The position numbers were made by a program, and so were the translations under genes. Below, one piece after another: positions 38,456 to 47,180 of a stretch of DNA of 64,000 bases. How positions within the stretch are numbered: the stretch's first letter is position 1; each line of letters starts with the position of its first letter. The notes below the pieces were generated by a model. That model searched no databases, was not told the DNA's origin, and saw nothing but the letters and a program-made list of their open reading frames with translations. Source of the DNA: Loktanella salsilacus. GTDB taxonomy: Bacteria; Pseudomonadota; Alphaproteobacteria; Rhodobacterales; Rhodobacteraceae. Where the stretch lies: NCBI RefSeq assembly GCF_900114485.1, contig NZ_FOTF01000004.1, positions 62,001-126,000 of the forward strand, written 5' to 3'.

Positions 38456-38938
38456 ATGACGTCTTTGACCCGCCTGATGATTGCGCTGTCCGTGGCCATT
38501 TTGCCCGGCTTTGCGATGGGCCACGACTATAAGGTTGGCGATTTGCATGTCGAACACCCCTTTGCCCGCGCGACGCCAAAGACGGCGATGACCGGGGCTG
38601 GCTATCTGACGATCCTGAATTCCGGCACCGAAGACGACACCCTTGTCGCGATAGAGGCTGATTACCCCCGCGTGATGATGCACGACAGTGCCACCGTCGA
38701 CGGTATCGCGACGATGACCCAGATGGACGGCGTGACGATCCCAGCTGGCGGCACCGTCAGCTTTGCGCCCGGCGGGCTGCATGTCATGTTTATGGGCCTG
38801 AATGGCGATCCATTGGAAGCCGGCGAAAGCGTTCCTGCGACGCTTGTGTTTGAAAAGGCCGGCCGCCTTGATGTTGTTTTCAAGGTCGAGGATTCGGACA
38901 ATATCGCCGCTGATAACGACGCCCACGCCGATCACTAA
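38456..38938 (+). CDS. Periplasmic copper chaperone PCu(A)C
   Basis: A 160-residue exported protein with a signal peptide (residues 1-22, cleaved near AMG-HD). Copper ligands fit the PCu(A)C pattern: Met-His in RVMMHDS, Met in TMTQMD and His-Met in GLHVMF. It delivers Cu(I) to the CuA site of cytochrome oxidase. The ATG at 38456 has AAGGAT 6 bases upstream; a second ATG at 38432 is possible. Divergent from the TAXI gene and upstream of a cytochrome c gene, which fits a respiratory role. Confidence 0.92.
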   Translation: MTSLTRLMIALSVAILPGFAMGHDYKVGDLHVEHPFARATPKTAMTGAGYLTILNSGTEDDTLVAIEADYPRVMMHDSATVDGIATMTQMDGVTIPAGGTVSFAPGGLHVMFMGLNGDPLEAGESVPATLVFEKAGRLDVVFKVEDSDNIAADNDAHADH

Positions 38939-39127
38939 GGCGTCATGTCGCATGGGCGCGACCAAAGGCGCAGTTGTGCGGCCAATCATACTAGGGCAAT
39001 GTCCGTTGCACCCCGGCGCGATGTCCGCGCCTATCAGGCGAATGATCTGGACGCCGTGGCGCAGGACGCTAAATCAAGCTTAGACCTGCGCAGATACATT
39101 TGAATTCCACCTCGAAGGAAGAACACG

Positions 39128-39580
39128 ATGAAACTTACAACTCTTGCATTGGCGATGACGACCTTCGCCGCGCCCGCTTTTGCTGAAAGCCACATGGCTG
39201 CCCCCACCGGCGACGTTGCTGGCGGTGAAGAGCAGTTCAACCGTCAGTGCGTCGCTTGTCACGTTGTGCAAGACCCCGTGTCGGGCGAAGTGCTGGCTGG
39301 CCGTAACGCCAAGGTTGGCCCGAACCTGTATGGTCTTGCTGGCCACATGCCGGCCAGCGTCGAAGGCTTTAACTATGGCGACGCTCTGGTTGCTTACGGT
39401 GAAATCGGTACGGCTTGGGACGAGGAAAGCTTTGTCGGCTACGTCCAGAACCCAACCGCTTTCCTGCGCGAGGCGCTGGACGACAAGCGCGCCCGCAGCA
39501 AAATGGCCTATCAGGTGCGTGATGCGGGCCAAGCGGCTGACCTTTACGCCTATCTGGCAAGCTTTGGTCCTGCCAACTAA
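39128..39580 (+). CDS. Cytochrome c2-type monoheme cytochrome
   Basis: A 150-residue periplasmic class I cytochrome c. Residues 1-19 are a signal peptide ending AFA; the heme site is CVACH near residue 41 and the Met ligand is in ARSKMAYQV near residue 126. AGRNAKVGPNLYG and WDEESFVGYVQNPTAFLRE closely resemble Rhodobacter cytochrome c2, the mobile carrier between the bc1 complex and oxidases or a photosynthetic reaction centre. It is a single-gene unit ending in a strong terminator. Confidence 0.93.
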   Translation: MKLTTLALAMTTFAAPAFAESHMAAPTGDVAGGEEQFNRQCVACHVVQDPVSGEVLAGRNAKVGPNLYGLAGHMPASVEGFNYGDALVAYGEIGTAWDEESFVGYVQNPTAFLREALDDKRARSKMAYQVRDAGQAADLYAYLASFGPAN

Positions 39581-39606
39581 TCGGCACGTCGGTTAGCGAT
39601 TTACGG

Positions 39607-39640
39607 GGCCGCCGCGGGAAACTGCGGCGGCCTTTTCCTT
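39607..39640 (+). terminator. Rho-independent terminator after cytochrome c gene
   Basis: GGCCGCCGC and GCGGCGGCC form a perfect 9-bp stem with an 8-base loop, followed by TTTTCCTTT. Confidence 0.9.
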
Positions 39641-39726
39641 TGCCCAATGATCTACGTTAGCGTGCAGCTTGGCGCGGACCCGTATCAGCCCTAGGTTATG
39701 CGTGAAGCTTTAAGAAAGGCACTTTC

Positions 39727-40209
39727 ATGTCCATCACCTTGTTCGCGATTTTTCTGGCCGCCACGGTCGCCGCTGGCGCAACCGGGATGCTGTTTCCGAC
39801 AGGTGCATGGTACAAGAGCCTGCAAAAGCCAGCTTGGACGCCACCGAACTGGGCCTTTCCCGTGATGTGGACGACGATTTATCTGCTGATCGCCTTTGCT
39901 GGCGCACGCGTTGCGCCGCTAGAGGGCAATACCTTTGCCATGGCGTTTTGGGCGCTGCAAATCGCCCTGAATACGCTGTGGACGCCGGTGTTCTTTGGTG
40001 CGCGGCGGATTAAGGGCGCTCTGGTGATTATCGTGGCACTGTGGCTGGCGATCTTGGGCGCGACGATTACGCACTTTCAGCTTGATCTGTGGGCAGGCCT
40101 TGCCTTTGTGCCTTATCTGGTCTGGGTCACTATCGCGACGGCGCTGAATTTGTCGATCCTGCGACTTAATCCCGGTCAGAAACCGCTGGAATTGCACAAA
40201 CTACCCTAG
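39727..40209 (+). CDS. tspO: TspO/MBR-family tryptophan-rich sensory protein
   Basis: A 160-residue membrane protein with five hydrophobic segments and the family's Trp-rich loops (WYKSLQKPAWTPPNWAFPVMWT near residue 28, and WALQIALNTLWTPVFFGARR). TspO binds porphyrins and, in Rhodobacter sphaeroides, modulates photosynthesis gene expression in response to oxygen. Its place next to a c2-type cytochrome gene fits respiratory or tetrapyrrole signalling. Confidence 0.95.
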   Translation: MSITLFAIFLAATVAAGATGMLFPTGAWYKSLQKPAWTPPNWAFPVMWTTIYLLIAFAGARVAPLEGNTFAMAFWALQIALNTLWTPVFFGARRIKGALVIIVALWLAILGATITHFQLDLWAGLAFVPYLVWVTIATALNLSILRLNPGQKPLELHKLP

Positions 40210-40251
40210 GCCGGGGTTGAAGCGGGGCGGGCTTTGGTGTCACGTTTCGCC

Positions 40252-42051
40252 ATGTCACATCATATTCCCACTTGGGCTGAAACTGCCCCCCGCCTTGTTG
40301 CCGTCGCCGCGGGTCGCGACGCAGCCGATCTGGTCGTTCGCAACGTCCATCTGGTCAACGTCCAGTCCCGAGAGGTTCTTGAGGGTTGGCAGGTTGCCGT
40401 CGCTGATGGCCGCTTTGCCTATGTTGGTCCTGACGCCAGCCATTGCATTGGCGGCGCGACCGAAGTGATTGACGGCGCTGGGCGTTATCTGATCCCCGGT
40501 TTGTGCGACGGGCATATGCATATTGAAAGCGGCATGCTGACGCCCGCCGAATTTGCTGCTGCTGTGATCCCGCATGGCACGACAACCATGTTCACCGACC
40601 CGCACGAGATTGCGAATGTGTTGGGGCTGAACGGTGTGCGGATGATGCATGACGAGGCGTTGATGCAGCCCGTGAACATCTTTACCCAGATGCCGTCCTG
40701 CGCGCCCTCTGCCCCCGGCTTGGAAACCACAGGGTATGAGATCACGGCAGAAGACGTCGCTCAGGCGATGTCTTGGCCGGGTATCGTTGGCTTGGGCGAA
40801 ATGATGAACTTTCCCGGTGTCATCAATGGCGATCCGCAAATGTTGGCGGAAATGGCGGCGACGATGAACGCGGGCAAGACTGTCGGCGGCCACTACGCGA
40901 GCCCCGACAAGGGTATCCCGTTCCATGCCTATGCCGCTGGCGGCGCCGCCGATGACCACGAAGGCACCGCTGAATCCGACGCCATCGCCCGCGTGCGGCA
41001 AGGCATGCGCAGCATGATGCGGCTGGGGTCGGCTTGGTATGATGTCGAAAGCCAGATCACGGCGGTGACAGAACGCGGCCTTGATCCGCGCAACTTCATC
41101 CTGTGCACCGACGATTGCATGGCGGGAACGCTGGTGAATGACGGGCACATGAACCGCGTTGTGCGCCACGCCATTGCCTGCGGCTGCGATCCGGTCATCG
41201 CGCTGCAAATGGCAACGATCAATACCGCGACGCATTTCGGGCTGGAACGCGAGCTTGGCTCTATCGCGCCGGGGCGGCGGGCTGACATGATCCTGACATC
41301 CGACTTGGTCACACTGCCGATCGAACATGTAATCGCGCGGGGGCGGACAGTGGCCATAGATCGCAAGATTACAGTCGATTGTCCGCATTATGACTGGCCA
41401 AGGGCCGCGCGGCAGACGGTGCATCTGGGCAAGGTGCTAGGTGCCGCGGATTTCGCGATCCCGGCCCCCCAAGGGGCGAATGCTGTCACCGCCAAGGTCA
41501 TCGGCGTTGTGGAAAATCAGGCGCCAACCAAGTCGCTGAAATTCGAACTCCCCGTCACCGAAGGCCGCGTTCAGGCGACAGGCGAAGTCTGCCAGATCGC
41601 GCTGGTTGAGCGGCACCGGGGCACCGGCGGCGTGACAAACGGCTTTGTCTCGGGCTTTGGCTATACCGGGGACATGGCCATCGCGTCGACCGTGGCACAT
41701 GACAGTCACCACATGATTGTGGTCGGCACGGACGCGGATTGCATGGCAAAGGCTGCGAACCGGCTTGGCGAAGTGGGCGGCGGCATCACGGTGTGGAAAG
41801 ATGGCGTCGAAATCGCGCTGGTCGAACTGCCCATCGCTGGCCTGATGTCTGATCGCCCTGCGGCAATGGTCGCAGCCGCGGCGGACGCCATGGTCGCCGC
41901 GATGGCCGACTGCGGCTGCACGCTGAACAACGCCTATATGCAACACTCCTTGCTAGCGCTGGTCGTGATTCCAGAATTGCGGATCAGCGATCTAGGGCTC
42001 GTCGACGTGACCAAATTTGAACTGACACCGCTATTCGAGGGCCAGCCATGA
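40252..42051 (+). CDS. ade: Adenine deaminase
   Basis: A 599-residue amidohydrolase converting adenine to hypoxanthine and ammonia. Metal-binding motifs DGHMHIESGML near residue 85 and FTDPHEIANV near 118, the segment GGHYASPDKGIPFHAYAAGG and the C-terminal extension with GFGYTGDMAIASTVAHDSHH are characteristic. The ATG at 40252 has a weak ribosome site; GTG at 40237 behind GCGGGGCGGG is an alternative. The stop overlaps the AMP nucleosidase start by ATGA, so adenine released from AMP would be deaminated at once. Confidence 0.94.
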   Translation: MSHHIPTWAETAPRLVAVAAGRDAADLVVRNVHLVNVQSREVLEGWQVAVADGRFAYVGPDASHCIGGATEVIDGAGRYLIPGLCDGHMHIESGMLTPAEFAAAVIPHGTTTMFTDPHEIANVLGLNGVRMMHDEALMQPVNIFTQMPSCAPSAPGLETTGYEITAEDVAQAMSWPGIVGLGEMMNFPGVINGDPQMLAEMAATMNAGKTVGGHYASPDKGIPFHAYAAGGAADDHEGTAESDAIARVRQGMRSMMRLGSAWYDVESQITAVTERGLDPRNFILCTDDCMAGTLVNDGHMNRVVRHAIACGCDPVIALQMATINTATHFGLERELGSIAPGRRADMILTSDLVTLPIEHVIARGRTVAIDRKITVDCPHYDWPRAARQTVHLGKVLGAADFAIPAPQGANAVTAKVIGVVENQAPTKSLKFELPVTEGRVQATGEVCQIALVERHRGTGGVTNGFVSGFGYTGDMAIASTVAHDSHHMIVVGTDADCMAKAANRLGEVGGGITVWKDGVEIALVELPIAGLMSDRPAAMVAAAADAMVAAMADCGCTLNNAYMQHSLLALVVIPELRISDLGLVDVTKFELTPLFEGQP

Positions 42052-43523
42052 CCGAAATCCGCCATTTGCGCTGCCCTGATGTGGCAGCCCCCGAAACCTT
42101 TGATGATGCCGCCGCTGCTGTGGTGCGCCTGTGCGAGCTTTATGAGGCCGCCACCGGTTTCCTGTCTCGGCATTTCCAAGAGGTGCTCCGCAGCGGTCAA
42201 TCCGACGTCAGTTATCGCGCCTACTATCCCGAAATTCGCCTAACCACGACCAGCTTTGCCCCGACAGACAGCCGCCTGTCCTTTGGCCATGTGCCGCAGC
42301 CGGGGACTTATTCGACGACAGTGACGCGGCCTGATCTGTTCCGGCATTATCTGGAACAGCAGATTGGCCTGCTGATGCAGAACCACCGCGTGCCCGTGAC
42401 GATTGGTGTGTCCACGACGCCAATGCCCGTGCATTTTGCTGTTGCGAACGACGCGAGCGTCACGGTGCCGCAAGAGGGTGCCGCAGATTTCCATCTGCGC
42501 GACATCTTTGACGTGCCGGACCTGTCCACGACCCATGATGACATCGTGAATGGGAATGGGTTCCTTTATCCCGACGGTGCCGCGCCTTTGGCGCCCTTTA
42601 CCGCGCAGCGCGTTGATTATTCGCTGGCGCGCCTGTCGCACTACACCGCCACCAACGCCGAGCATTTTCAGAACCACGTTCTGTTTACCAACTACCAGTT
42701 CTATATTGAGGAGTTCGAAGCCTTTGCCCGTCTGATGCTGGCAGACCCGGACAGCGGCTATACGGCCTTTGTCGGACCAGGCAATCAGATCATCACGGAC
42801 GCGGATGCGCCAATGCAGACCCCGGCAAAGCTGCCGCAGATGCCGACCTATCATTTGAAGCGGAAGCACGGTGCAGGGATCACGCTGGTGAACATCGGCG
42901 TCGGCCCGTCGAACGCCAAAACCGCAACCGACCATATCGCCGTCCTGCGTCCGCACGCTTGGCTGATGGTCGGGCATTGCGCGGGTCTGCGCAATTCGCA
43001 GCGGCTGGGGGATTTTGTGCTGGCCCACGCCTATCTGCGCGAAGATCACGTGCTGGATGATGACCTGCCGGTCTGGGTGCCGATCCCGGCGCTGGCGGAA
43101 ATCCAGATCGCCCTAGAAGACGCGGTCGAGGCTGTGACCCAGCTGGAGGGTTACGAGCTAAAGCGCATCATGCGCACCGGCACCGTTGCCACCATCGACA
43201 ACCGCAACTGGGAACTGCGCGACCATTCCGGCCCGGTGCAGCGCCTGTCGCAGTCCCGCGCTGTGGGGCTAGATATGGAAAGCGCGACCATCGCCGCCAA
43301 CGGCTTTCGGTTCCGCGTGCCCTATGGCACATTACTTTGCGTCAGCGATAAGCCCCTGCACGGAGAGCTGAAACTGCCCGGCATGGCGTCGGATTTCTAT
43401 CGCAGTCAGGTCGCAAATCACCTGATGATTGGCATCCGGGCGATGGAAACACTGCGCGAAATGCCACTTGAACGCATTCACAGTCGCAAATTGCGTAGCT
43501 TTGAAGAGACAGCTTTCCTCTGA
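42048..43523 (+). CDS. amn: AMP nucleosidase
   Basis: A 491-residue enzyme hydrolysing AMP to adenine and ribose 5-phosphate. It has the AMN-specific N-terminal domain (about 1-180) and a C-terminal nucleoside-phosphorylase-like catalytic domain with GVGPSNAKTATDHIAVLRPHAWLMVGHCAGL and GLDMESATIAANGFRFRVPYG, where the Glu-Ser pair contacts the ribose. Translationally coupled to adenine deaminase. The two enzymes make a nitrogen-releasing purine salvage route. Confidence 0.95.
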   Translation: MTEIRHLRCPDVAAPETFDDAAAAVVRLCELYEAATGFLSRHFQEVLRSGQSDVSYRAYYPEIRLTTTSFAPTDSRLSFGHVPQPGTYSTTVTRPDLFRHYLEQQIGLLMQNHRVPVTIGVSTTPMPVHFAVANDASVTVPQEGAADFHLRDIFDVPDLSTTHDDIVNGNGFLYPDGAAPLAPFTAQRVDYSLARLSHYTATNAEHFQNHVLFTNYQFYIEEFEAFARLMLADPDSGYTAFVGPGNQIITDADAPMQTPAKLPQMPTYHLKRKHGAGITLVNIGVGPSNAKTATDHIAVLRPHAWLMVGHCAGLRNSQRLGDFVLAHAYLREDHVLDDDLPVWVPIPALAEIQIALEDAVEAVTQLEGYELKRIMRTGTVATIDNRNWELRDHSGPVQRLSQSRAVGLDMESATIAANGFRFRVPYGTLLCVSDKPLHGELKLPGMASDFYRSQVANHLMIGIRAMETLREMPLERIHSRKLRSFEETAFL

Positions 43524-43578
43524 ACCCCACGAAATAAGCGTTTTTTTGTAAATTTGCGCTTGCACGAGGCAGCAAACC

Positions 43579-43596
43579 GTTGTGGTGTCCCACAAC
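43579..43596. promoter_or_regulatory. Inverted repeat upstream of HU gene
   Basis: GTTGTGG (43579-43585) and CCACAAC (43590-43596) form a 7-bp dyad with a 4-base spacer, 63 bases before the HU start. It may be an operator in the promoter region; the binding protein is unknown. Confidence 0.4.
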
Positions 43597-43658
43597 ATAA
43601 CGTTTAAACGCGACCAACCGGCCCCATAGGCGGGGATCATTTAAGGGAGATACGATCA

Positions 43659-43949
43659 ATGGCAACGAAACCGATGACCAAGGCAGCACTTGTCGCAGCG
43701 CTGGCTGAAAAGACCGACATGGACAAAAAGTCCGCCGGTGCCGCTTTGGACGCCGTCGTCGCGATCATCACTGAAGAAGTGTCCGGCGGCGGTGCCGTTA
43801 CGCTTCCCGGCGTTGGCAAAATTTATTGCCGCGAGCGTCCAGAGCGGATGGTTCGTAACCCCGCCACGGGCGAGCAGATGAAGAAAGACGCCGACAAGGT
43901 TGTCAAAATGACGATCGCCAAAGCGCTGAAGGACAGCGTGAACGGCTGA
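43659..43949 (+). CDS. HU-family DNA-binding protein
   Basis: A 96-residue nucleoid protein. The helical N-terminus (TKAALVAALAEKTDMDKKSAGAAL), the beta-arm segment and the ending DKVVKMTIAKALKDSV show the HU fold, but the usual VTLpGFG-RNPATG signature reads VTLPGVGKIYCRERPERMVRNPATG. It contains a Cys (C57), unusual for HU. GGGAGA precedes the ATG. A single-gene unit with its own terminator, so probably strongly expressed. Confidence 0.94.
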   Translation: MATKPMTKAALVAALAEKTDMDKKSAGAALDAVVAIITEEVSGGGAVTLPGVGKIYCRERPERMVRNPATGEQMKKDADKVVKMTIAKALKDSVNG

Positions 43950-43973
43950 TCTTGCATCTTGCAGGAATAAACG

Positions 43974-44006
43974 AAAGGGTCGCCCTCGGGCGGCCCTTTT
44001 TGCGTT
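43974..44006 (+). terminator. Terminator after HU gene
   Basis: AAAGGG-T-CGCC and GGCG-GCCCTTTTT form a GC stem with a CTCG-type loop and a T-run, ending 10 bases before the next start. Confidence 0.8.
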
Positions 44007-44015
44007 TGAGGTGAT

Positions 44016-44921
44016 ATGGATTTCAAGTCTCTTTTCATGGGCTTCGCTTTTGCCGCGATGTGGTCCTCTGCCTTCACCTCGGCGCGGATTATCGTGCAAT
44101 ACGCGCCGCCGCTGACGGCGCTGTCGCTGCGGTTTCTGATTTCAGGTTTGCTGGGCTGCGCGATTGCTTGGGCGCTGGGCCAGTCGTTTCGCCTGACAAA
44201 GCGGCAATGGACCGGGGTCGTGATCTTTGGCCTGTGCCAGAATGCGCTGTATCTGGGCCTGAACTTTGTCGCGATGCAGACCGTACAGGCGTCACTGGCG
44301 GCGATCATCGCGTCGACCATGCCGCTGCTTGTGGCGATCGCAGGATGGTTGCTGTTTGGCACGCGCGTGCGCCCACTCGGCATCGCGGGGCTGGCTGCGG
44401 GCGTTATAGGCGTGGTCCTGATTATGGGCGCGCGGTTGTCGGGGGGCACCGATGTGCTGGGGCTGATCCTGCTGATCGTGGGCGTCTTTTCCCTGACCGC
44501 GGCAACCTTGGCCGTGATGGGCGCGTCGTCTGGCGGCAATGTGCTGGCGATTGTCGGGCTGCAACTGCTGGTGGGGGCCATCTTGACCGCGATCCCCGCT
44601 GTCATCTTTGAACCCTTTGTCGTGGACTGGAATTGGACGCTGATCGCTGCGTTCTTTTATACAACGCTGATCCCTGGGCTTGCGGCGACATGGGTTTGGT
44701 TTTTGCTGGTCGGCCGGATCGGTGCCGTGCGCGCCAGTACGTTCCACTTCTTGAACCCCTTCCTTGGGGTCGTGATTGCTGCCGGGTTTCTGGGTGAACA
44801 AATCGGCCCGCTTGATGTCGTAGGTGTCATCATCATCGCGGCAGGCATTCTGGCGGTACAGCTAAGCAAGCAACCAACTGCGCTTGCGACCAGTGACACA
44901 GCTAACAACCGATTAAACTAA
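44016..44921 (+). CDS. DMT-superfamily (EamA) transporter
   Basis: A 301-residue inner-membrane exporter with ten hydrophobic segments arranged as two EamA repeats (about 5-140 and 150-285), as shown by the paired motifs GFAFAAMWSSAFTSARI and GLAATWVWFLLVGRIGAVRAS. Substrates of this family are metabolites or amino acids; none can be inferred here. The gene begins 10 bases after the HU terminator. Confidence 0.92.
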   Translation: MDFKSLFMGFAFAAMWSSAFTSARIIVQYAPPLTALSLRFLISGLLGCAIAWALGQSFRLTKRQWTGVVIFGLCQNALYLGLNFVAMQTVQASLAAIIASTMPLLVAIAGWLLFGTRVRPLGIAGLAAGVIGVVLIMGARLSGGTDVLGLILLIVGVFSLTAATLAVMGASSGGNVLAIVGLQLLVGAILTAIPAVIFEPFVVDWNWTLIAAFFYTTLIPGLAATWVWFLLVGRIGAVRASTFHFLNPFLGVVIAAGFLGEQIGPLDVVGVIIIAAGILAVQLSKQPTALATSDTANNRLN

Positions 44922-44939
44922 TACAGATCGGTAGGGAAC

Positions 44940-44970
44940 TTTGCTCACGGATGCGTGTTTGCTCACAGAT
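44940..44970 (+). promoter_or_regulatory. Direct repeats upstream of a tiny membrane-peptide gene
   Basis: TTTGCTCACGGAT (44940-44952) and TTTGCTCACAGAT (44958-44970) match at 12 of 13 positions with an 18-bp period. They end 17 bases before the small ORF at 44988. Possible activator sites; function unknown. Confidence 0.4.
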
Positions 44971-44987
44971 AATATAAGGAACACCCC

Positions 44988-45062
44988 ATGCGCAGCATCA
45001 TCTACATCATTGGCCTCGTCGTCGTCGTCTTGGCCGTCCTGAGCCTGTTTGGTCTTCGGTAA
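44988..45062 (+). CDS. 24-residue single-pass membrane peptide
   Basis: ATG-started ORF of 24 codons plus stop, encoding MRSIIYIIGLVVVVLAVLSL then FGLR: one hydrophobic helix with Arg at both ends. A good ribosome site (TAAGGA) lies 7 bases upstream, direct repeats precede it and a strong terminator follows, so it is a complete small transcription unit. It is too short for standard gene callers. Function unknown; it may be a regulatory micropeptide of a membrane complex. Confidence 0.72.
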   Translation: MRSIIYIIGLVVVVLAVLSLFGLR

Positions 45063-45074
45063 ACCCGTTTTCTT

Positions 45075-45452
45075 TTACGAGTATGGGCCGTCCTGATCAT
45101 CTGATCGGACGGCCTTTTTTACGTCTGGACCCGTTTGCAGTTGCTGGTCCAAAAACGCCTCGAAGGCATCAAGGTCGATCCCGCCAATTTGGCCAAACCC
45201 CTGCATCCACACCGCGGCAGAGCGCAGAGCGTCCGGTTCCAGCTTGCACCATTTGACCCGGCCCCGCTTTTCCTGAGAGATCAGACCAGCAGCAGACAGC
45301 ACCCCCAAGTGTTTCGAGATCGCAGCAAGCGACATCTGGAATGGCTCTGCCACATCGGTGACGGCCATATCGTCCTCTAGCAGCATCGCCAGAATGGCGC
45401 GGCGCGTTGGGTCGGCCAGTGCGGCAAAGGTTGTGTCCAGATCTTGTGTCAT
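45075..45452 (-). CDS. ArsR-family transcriptional regulator
   Basis: A 125-residue winged-helix repressor with the ArsR core FAALADPTRRAILAMLLEDDMAVTDVAEPF and the recognition helix MSLAAISKHLGVL. There are no Cys pairs in the alpha-3 helix, so it is not an obvious metal sensor; it resembles regulators paired with SRPBCC or transport genes. A perfect dyad at 45483-45498 lies 31-46 bases upstream of its start. The last codons overlap the terminator of the opposite small ORF. Confidence 0.93.
   Translation of the reverse strand: MTQDLDTTFAALADPTRRAILAMLLEDDMAVTDVAEPFQMSLAAISKHLGVLSAAGLISQEKRGRVKWCKLEPDALRSAAVWMQGFGQIGGIDLDAFEAFLDQQLQTGPDVKKAVRSDDQDGPYS
45085..45121 (+). terminator. Terminator of the 24-residue gene, inside arsR 3' end
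   Basis: GGCCGTCC-T-GATC and GATCGGACGGCC form a 12-bp stem with one bulge, followed by six Ts. It lies within the last codons of the convergent arsR gene. Confidence 0.85.
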
Positions 45453-45482
45453 GCGGCCATTAGGGGCGCGTTGCGGTAATCG

Positions 45483-45498
45483 TCAACCGATTGGTTGA
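45483..45498. promoter_or_regulatory. Dyad operator candidate for the ArsR regulator
   Basis: TCAACC GATT GGTTGA, a perfect 6-bp dyad with a 4-base spacer, 31 bases upstream of the arsR start. The CAACC-N4-GGTTG form recalls known autoregulatory sites of this ArsR subgroup. Confidence 0.6.
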
Positions 45499-45659
45499 AT
45501 TTGATATATGCGGAAATAGGGGTGTTTGGCGGTCGACTTGCCGAATCTCTGTTCAGGATAAGTCATGTTTTTCAGGCGTTTGGGGCAATATACCCCTGCC
45601 TTGACTCGCAGCCCCACGCCGCTTAGACGAAGCCAAGTAATTTACGGGACATTTACCGC

Positions 45660-46016
45660 GTGTCAGACAGCCCGGACCCAGCCGACCATGCCACTCGCCT
45701 TCAGGCGTTAGAGGCGAAATTGGCGGCCCGGCGCACAGTCGCGCAGGATAATGGTCAAACCGACGGTCACTACCAAGGGCAGCTTGCCTGGCGGATGGTG
45801 ATCGAGCTTGTCGCCGGTCTTGGGATCGGTTTTGGCATCGGATACAGTTTGGATCGGTTCTTTGGAACTCTTCCGCTTTTTCTGGTGCTGTTCGTTTTGT
45901 TGGGTCTGGCCGCTGGTATCAAAACCATGATCAGGTCTGCCGACGAAGTGCAGAAGAAACAACTGGCGGGCCAAGAGGGGCCGACTGCCAAGAACGAGGG
46001 TGACACACGTGGCTAG
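45660..46016 (+). CDS. atpI: ATP synthase protein I (AtpI)
   Basis: A 118-residue assembly factor of the F0 sector. It has a polar, helical N-terminus and two membrane segments (around residues 48-66 and 72-90) with [18 protein letters not shown], characteristic of AtpI. The start is GTG. First gene of the F0 operon and overlapping atpB by a few bases. Confidence 0.9.
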   Translation: MSDSPDPADHATRLQALEAKLAARRTVAQDNGQTDGHYQGQLAWRMVIELVAGLGIGFGIGYSLDRFFGTLPLFLVLFVLLGLAAGIKTMIRSADEVQKKQLAGQEGPTAKNEGDTRG

Positions 46017-46851
46017 TCATACGGCAACCGAGACGACCGAAGCAGCGACCCACGGCGCAGAAGCGACTGCGGCCCACGGCGGCGACGCAGTGGCACAGGG
46101 TGCCGATGCAGCGCATGACGCTGGCGGCCTGGTGTTTCACCCGCTGGACCAGTTCATTGTTAAGCCATTGTTTGGTGACGGCGCTGTGCATTGGTACACC
46201 CCGACGAACGTAACGCTGTGGTTGGCGCTGGCCGTCCTTTGCGTTGTCCTGCTGTTCGTTGTCGGTTCCCGTGGCCGCGCCACGATCCCGAGCCGCGTTC
46301 AGTCGGTCGGCGAATTGTTCTACGGCTTCACACACAAGATGGTCGAAGATGTCTGCGGCAAAGAGGGTCTGAAGTATTTCCCTTATGTCATGACACTGTT
46401 TGTCTTCATCCTGTTCGCCAACTTCCTTGGCTTGCTGCCAATGTCCTTTGCCACCACCAGCCACATCGCTGTGACAGCGGTTCTTGGTTTCGGCGTGTTC
46501 TTCGGTGTGACCATCCTGGGTTTCGTTCTGAACGGCCCGTCTTTCCTGAAGCTGTTCTGGATGTCCGAGGCACCGCTGTTCCTGCGCCCAATCATCGCCG
46601 TGATCGAGCTGATTTCCTACTTCGTGCGCCCCGTGAGCCACTCTGTCCGTCTGGCCGGTAACATCACCGCTGGTCACGCCGTCATGAAGGTTTTCGCCGC
46701 ATTCGCTGGCCTCGCGATCGTCAGCCCTGTGTCGATCCTCGCGATCACAGCCATCTATGGCCTCGAGGTCCTTGTGGCCGGTATTCAGGCCTACGTCTTT
46801 GCCATTCTGACTTGTGTGTACCTCAAGGATGCACTGCACCCGGCTCACTGA
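46009..46851 (+). CDS. atpB: ATP synthase F0 subunit a
   Basis: A 280-residue membrane subunit forming the proton half-channels. The essential Arg is in [14 protein letters not shown] near residue 215. The first 40 residues are a His/Ala-rich polar extension. Two GTG starts fit: 46009, with GAGGG 8 bases upstream, is preferred; 46000 is the alternative. It overlaps the atpI stop by 8 bases. Confidence 0.95.
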   Translation: MASHTATETTEAATHGAEATAAHGGDAVAQGADAAHDAGGLVFHPLDQFIVKPLFGDGAVHWYTPTNVTLWLALAVLCVVLLFVVGSRGRATIPSRVQSVGELFYGFTHKMVEDVCGKEGLKYFPYVMTLFVFILFANFLGLLPMSFATTSHIAVTAVLGFGVFFGVTILGFVLNGPSFLKLFWMSEAPLFLRPIIAVIELISYFVRPVSHSVRLAGNITAGHAVMKVFAAFAGLAIVSPVSILAITAIYGLEVLVAGIQAYVFAILTCVYLKDALHPAH

Positions 46852-46916
46852 GCCAAGGACCACAAGTAAGTCTACGAACCACCAACGCAATTCCACCATC
46901 GTAAGGAGATAAGATT

Positions 46917-47153
46917 ATGGAAGGCGATATCGCAAGCATGGGTCAATTCCTCGGTGCCGGCCTCGCAGGCATCGGTACTGGTCTGGCCGCTCTGGGTGTT
47001 GGCAACGTTGCCGGCAACTACCTGGCTGGCGCACTGCGCAACCCTTCGGCCGCTGCTTCGCAAACTGCGACGCTGTTCATCGGCCTGGCCTTCGCAGAAG
47101 CACTGGGGATCTTCTCGTTCCTCATCGCTCTGCTGCTGATGTTCGCAGCCTAA
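46917..47153 (+). CDS. atpE: ATP synthase F0 subunit c
   Basis: A 78-residue two-helix proteolipid. The ion-carrying acidic residue is Glu in [10 protein letters not shown] near residue 61, and the first helix has the glycine-rich [17 protein letters not shown] ring-packing motif. It follows a strong TAAGGAGA ribosome site and is followed by a hairpin that may raise its expression over its neighbours. Confidence 0.97.
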   Translation: MEGDIASMGQFLGAGLAGIGTGLAALGVGNVAGNYLAGALRNPSAAASQTATLFIGLAFAEALGIFSFLIALLLMFAA

Positions 47154-47180
47154 TACGCTGAACAACATCCTTACGACTTT

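Noticed and set aside
38946-39104. 52-codon + strand ORF between the copper chaperone and cytochrome c genes
   Set aside because: No good ribosome site, Arg-rich composition and no family resemblance; it remains possible but unsupported.
45931-46899. 322-codon minus-strand ORF
   Set aside because: Antisense to atpB with no recognisable domain.
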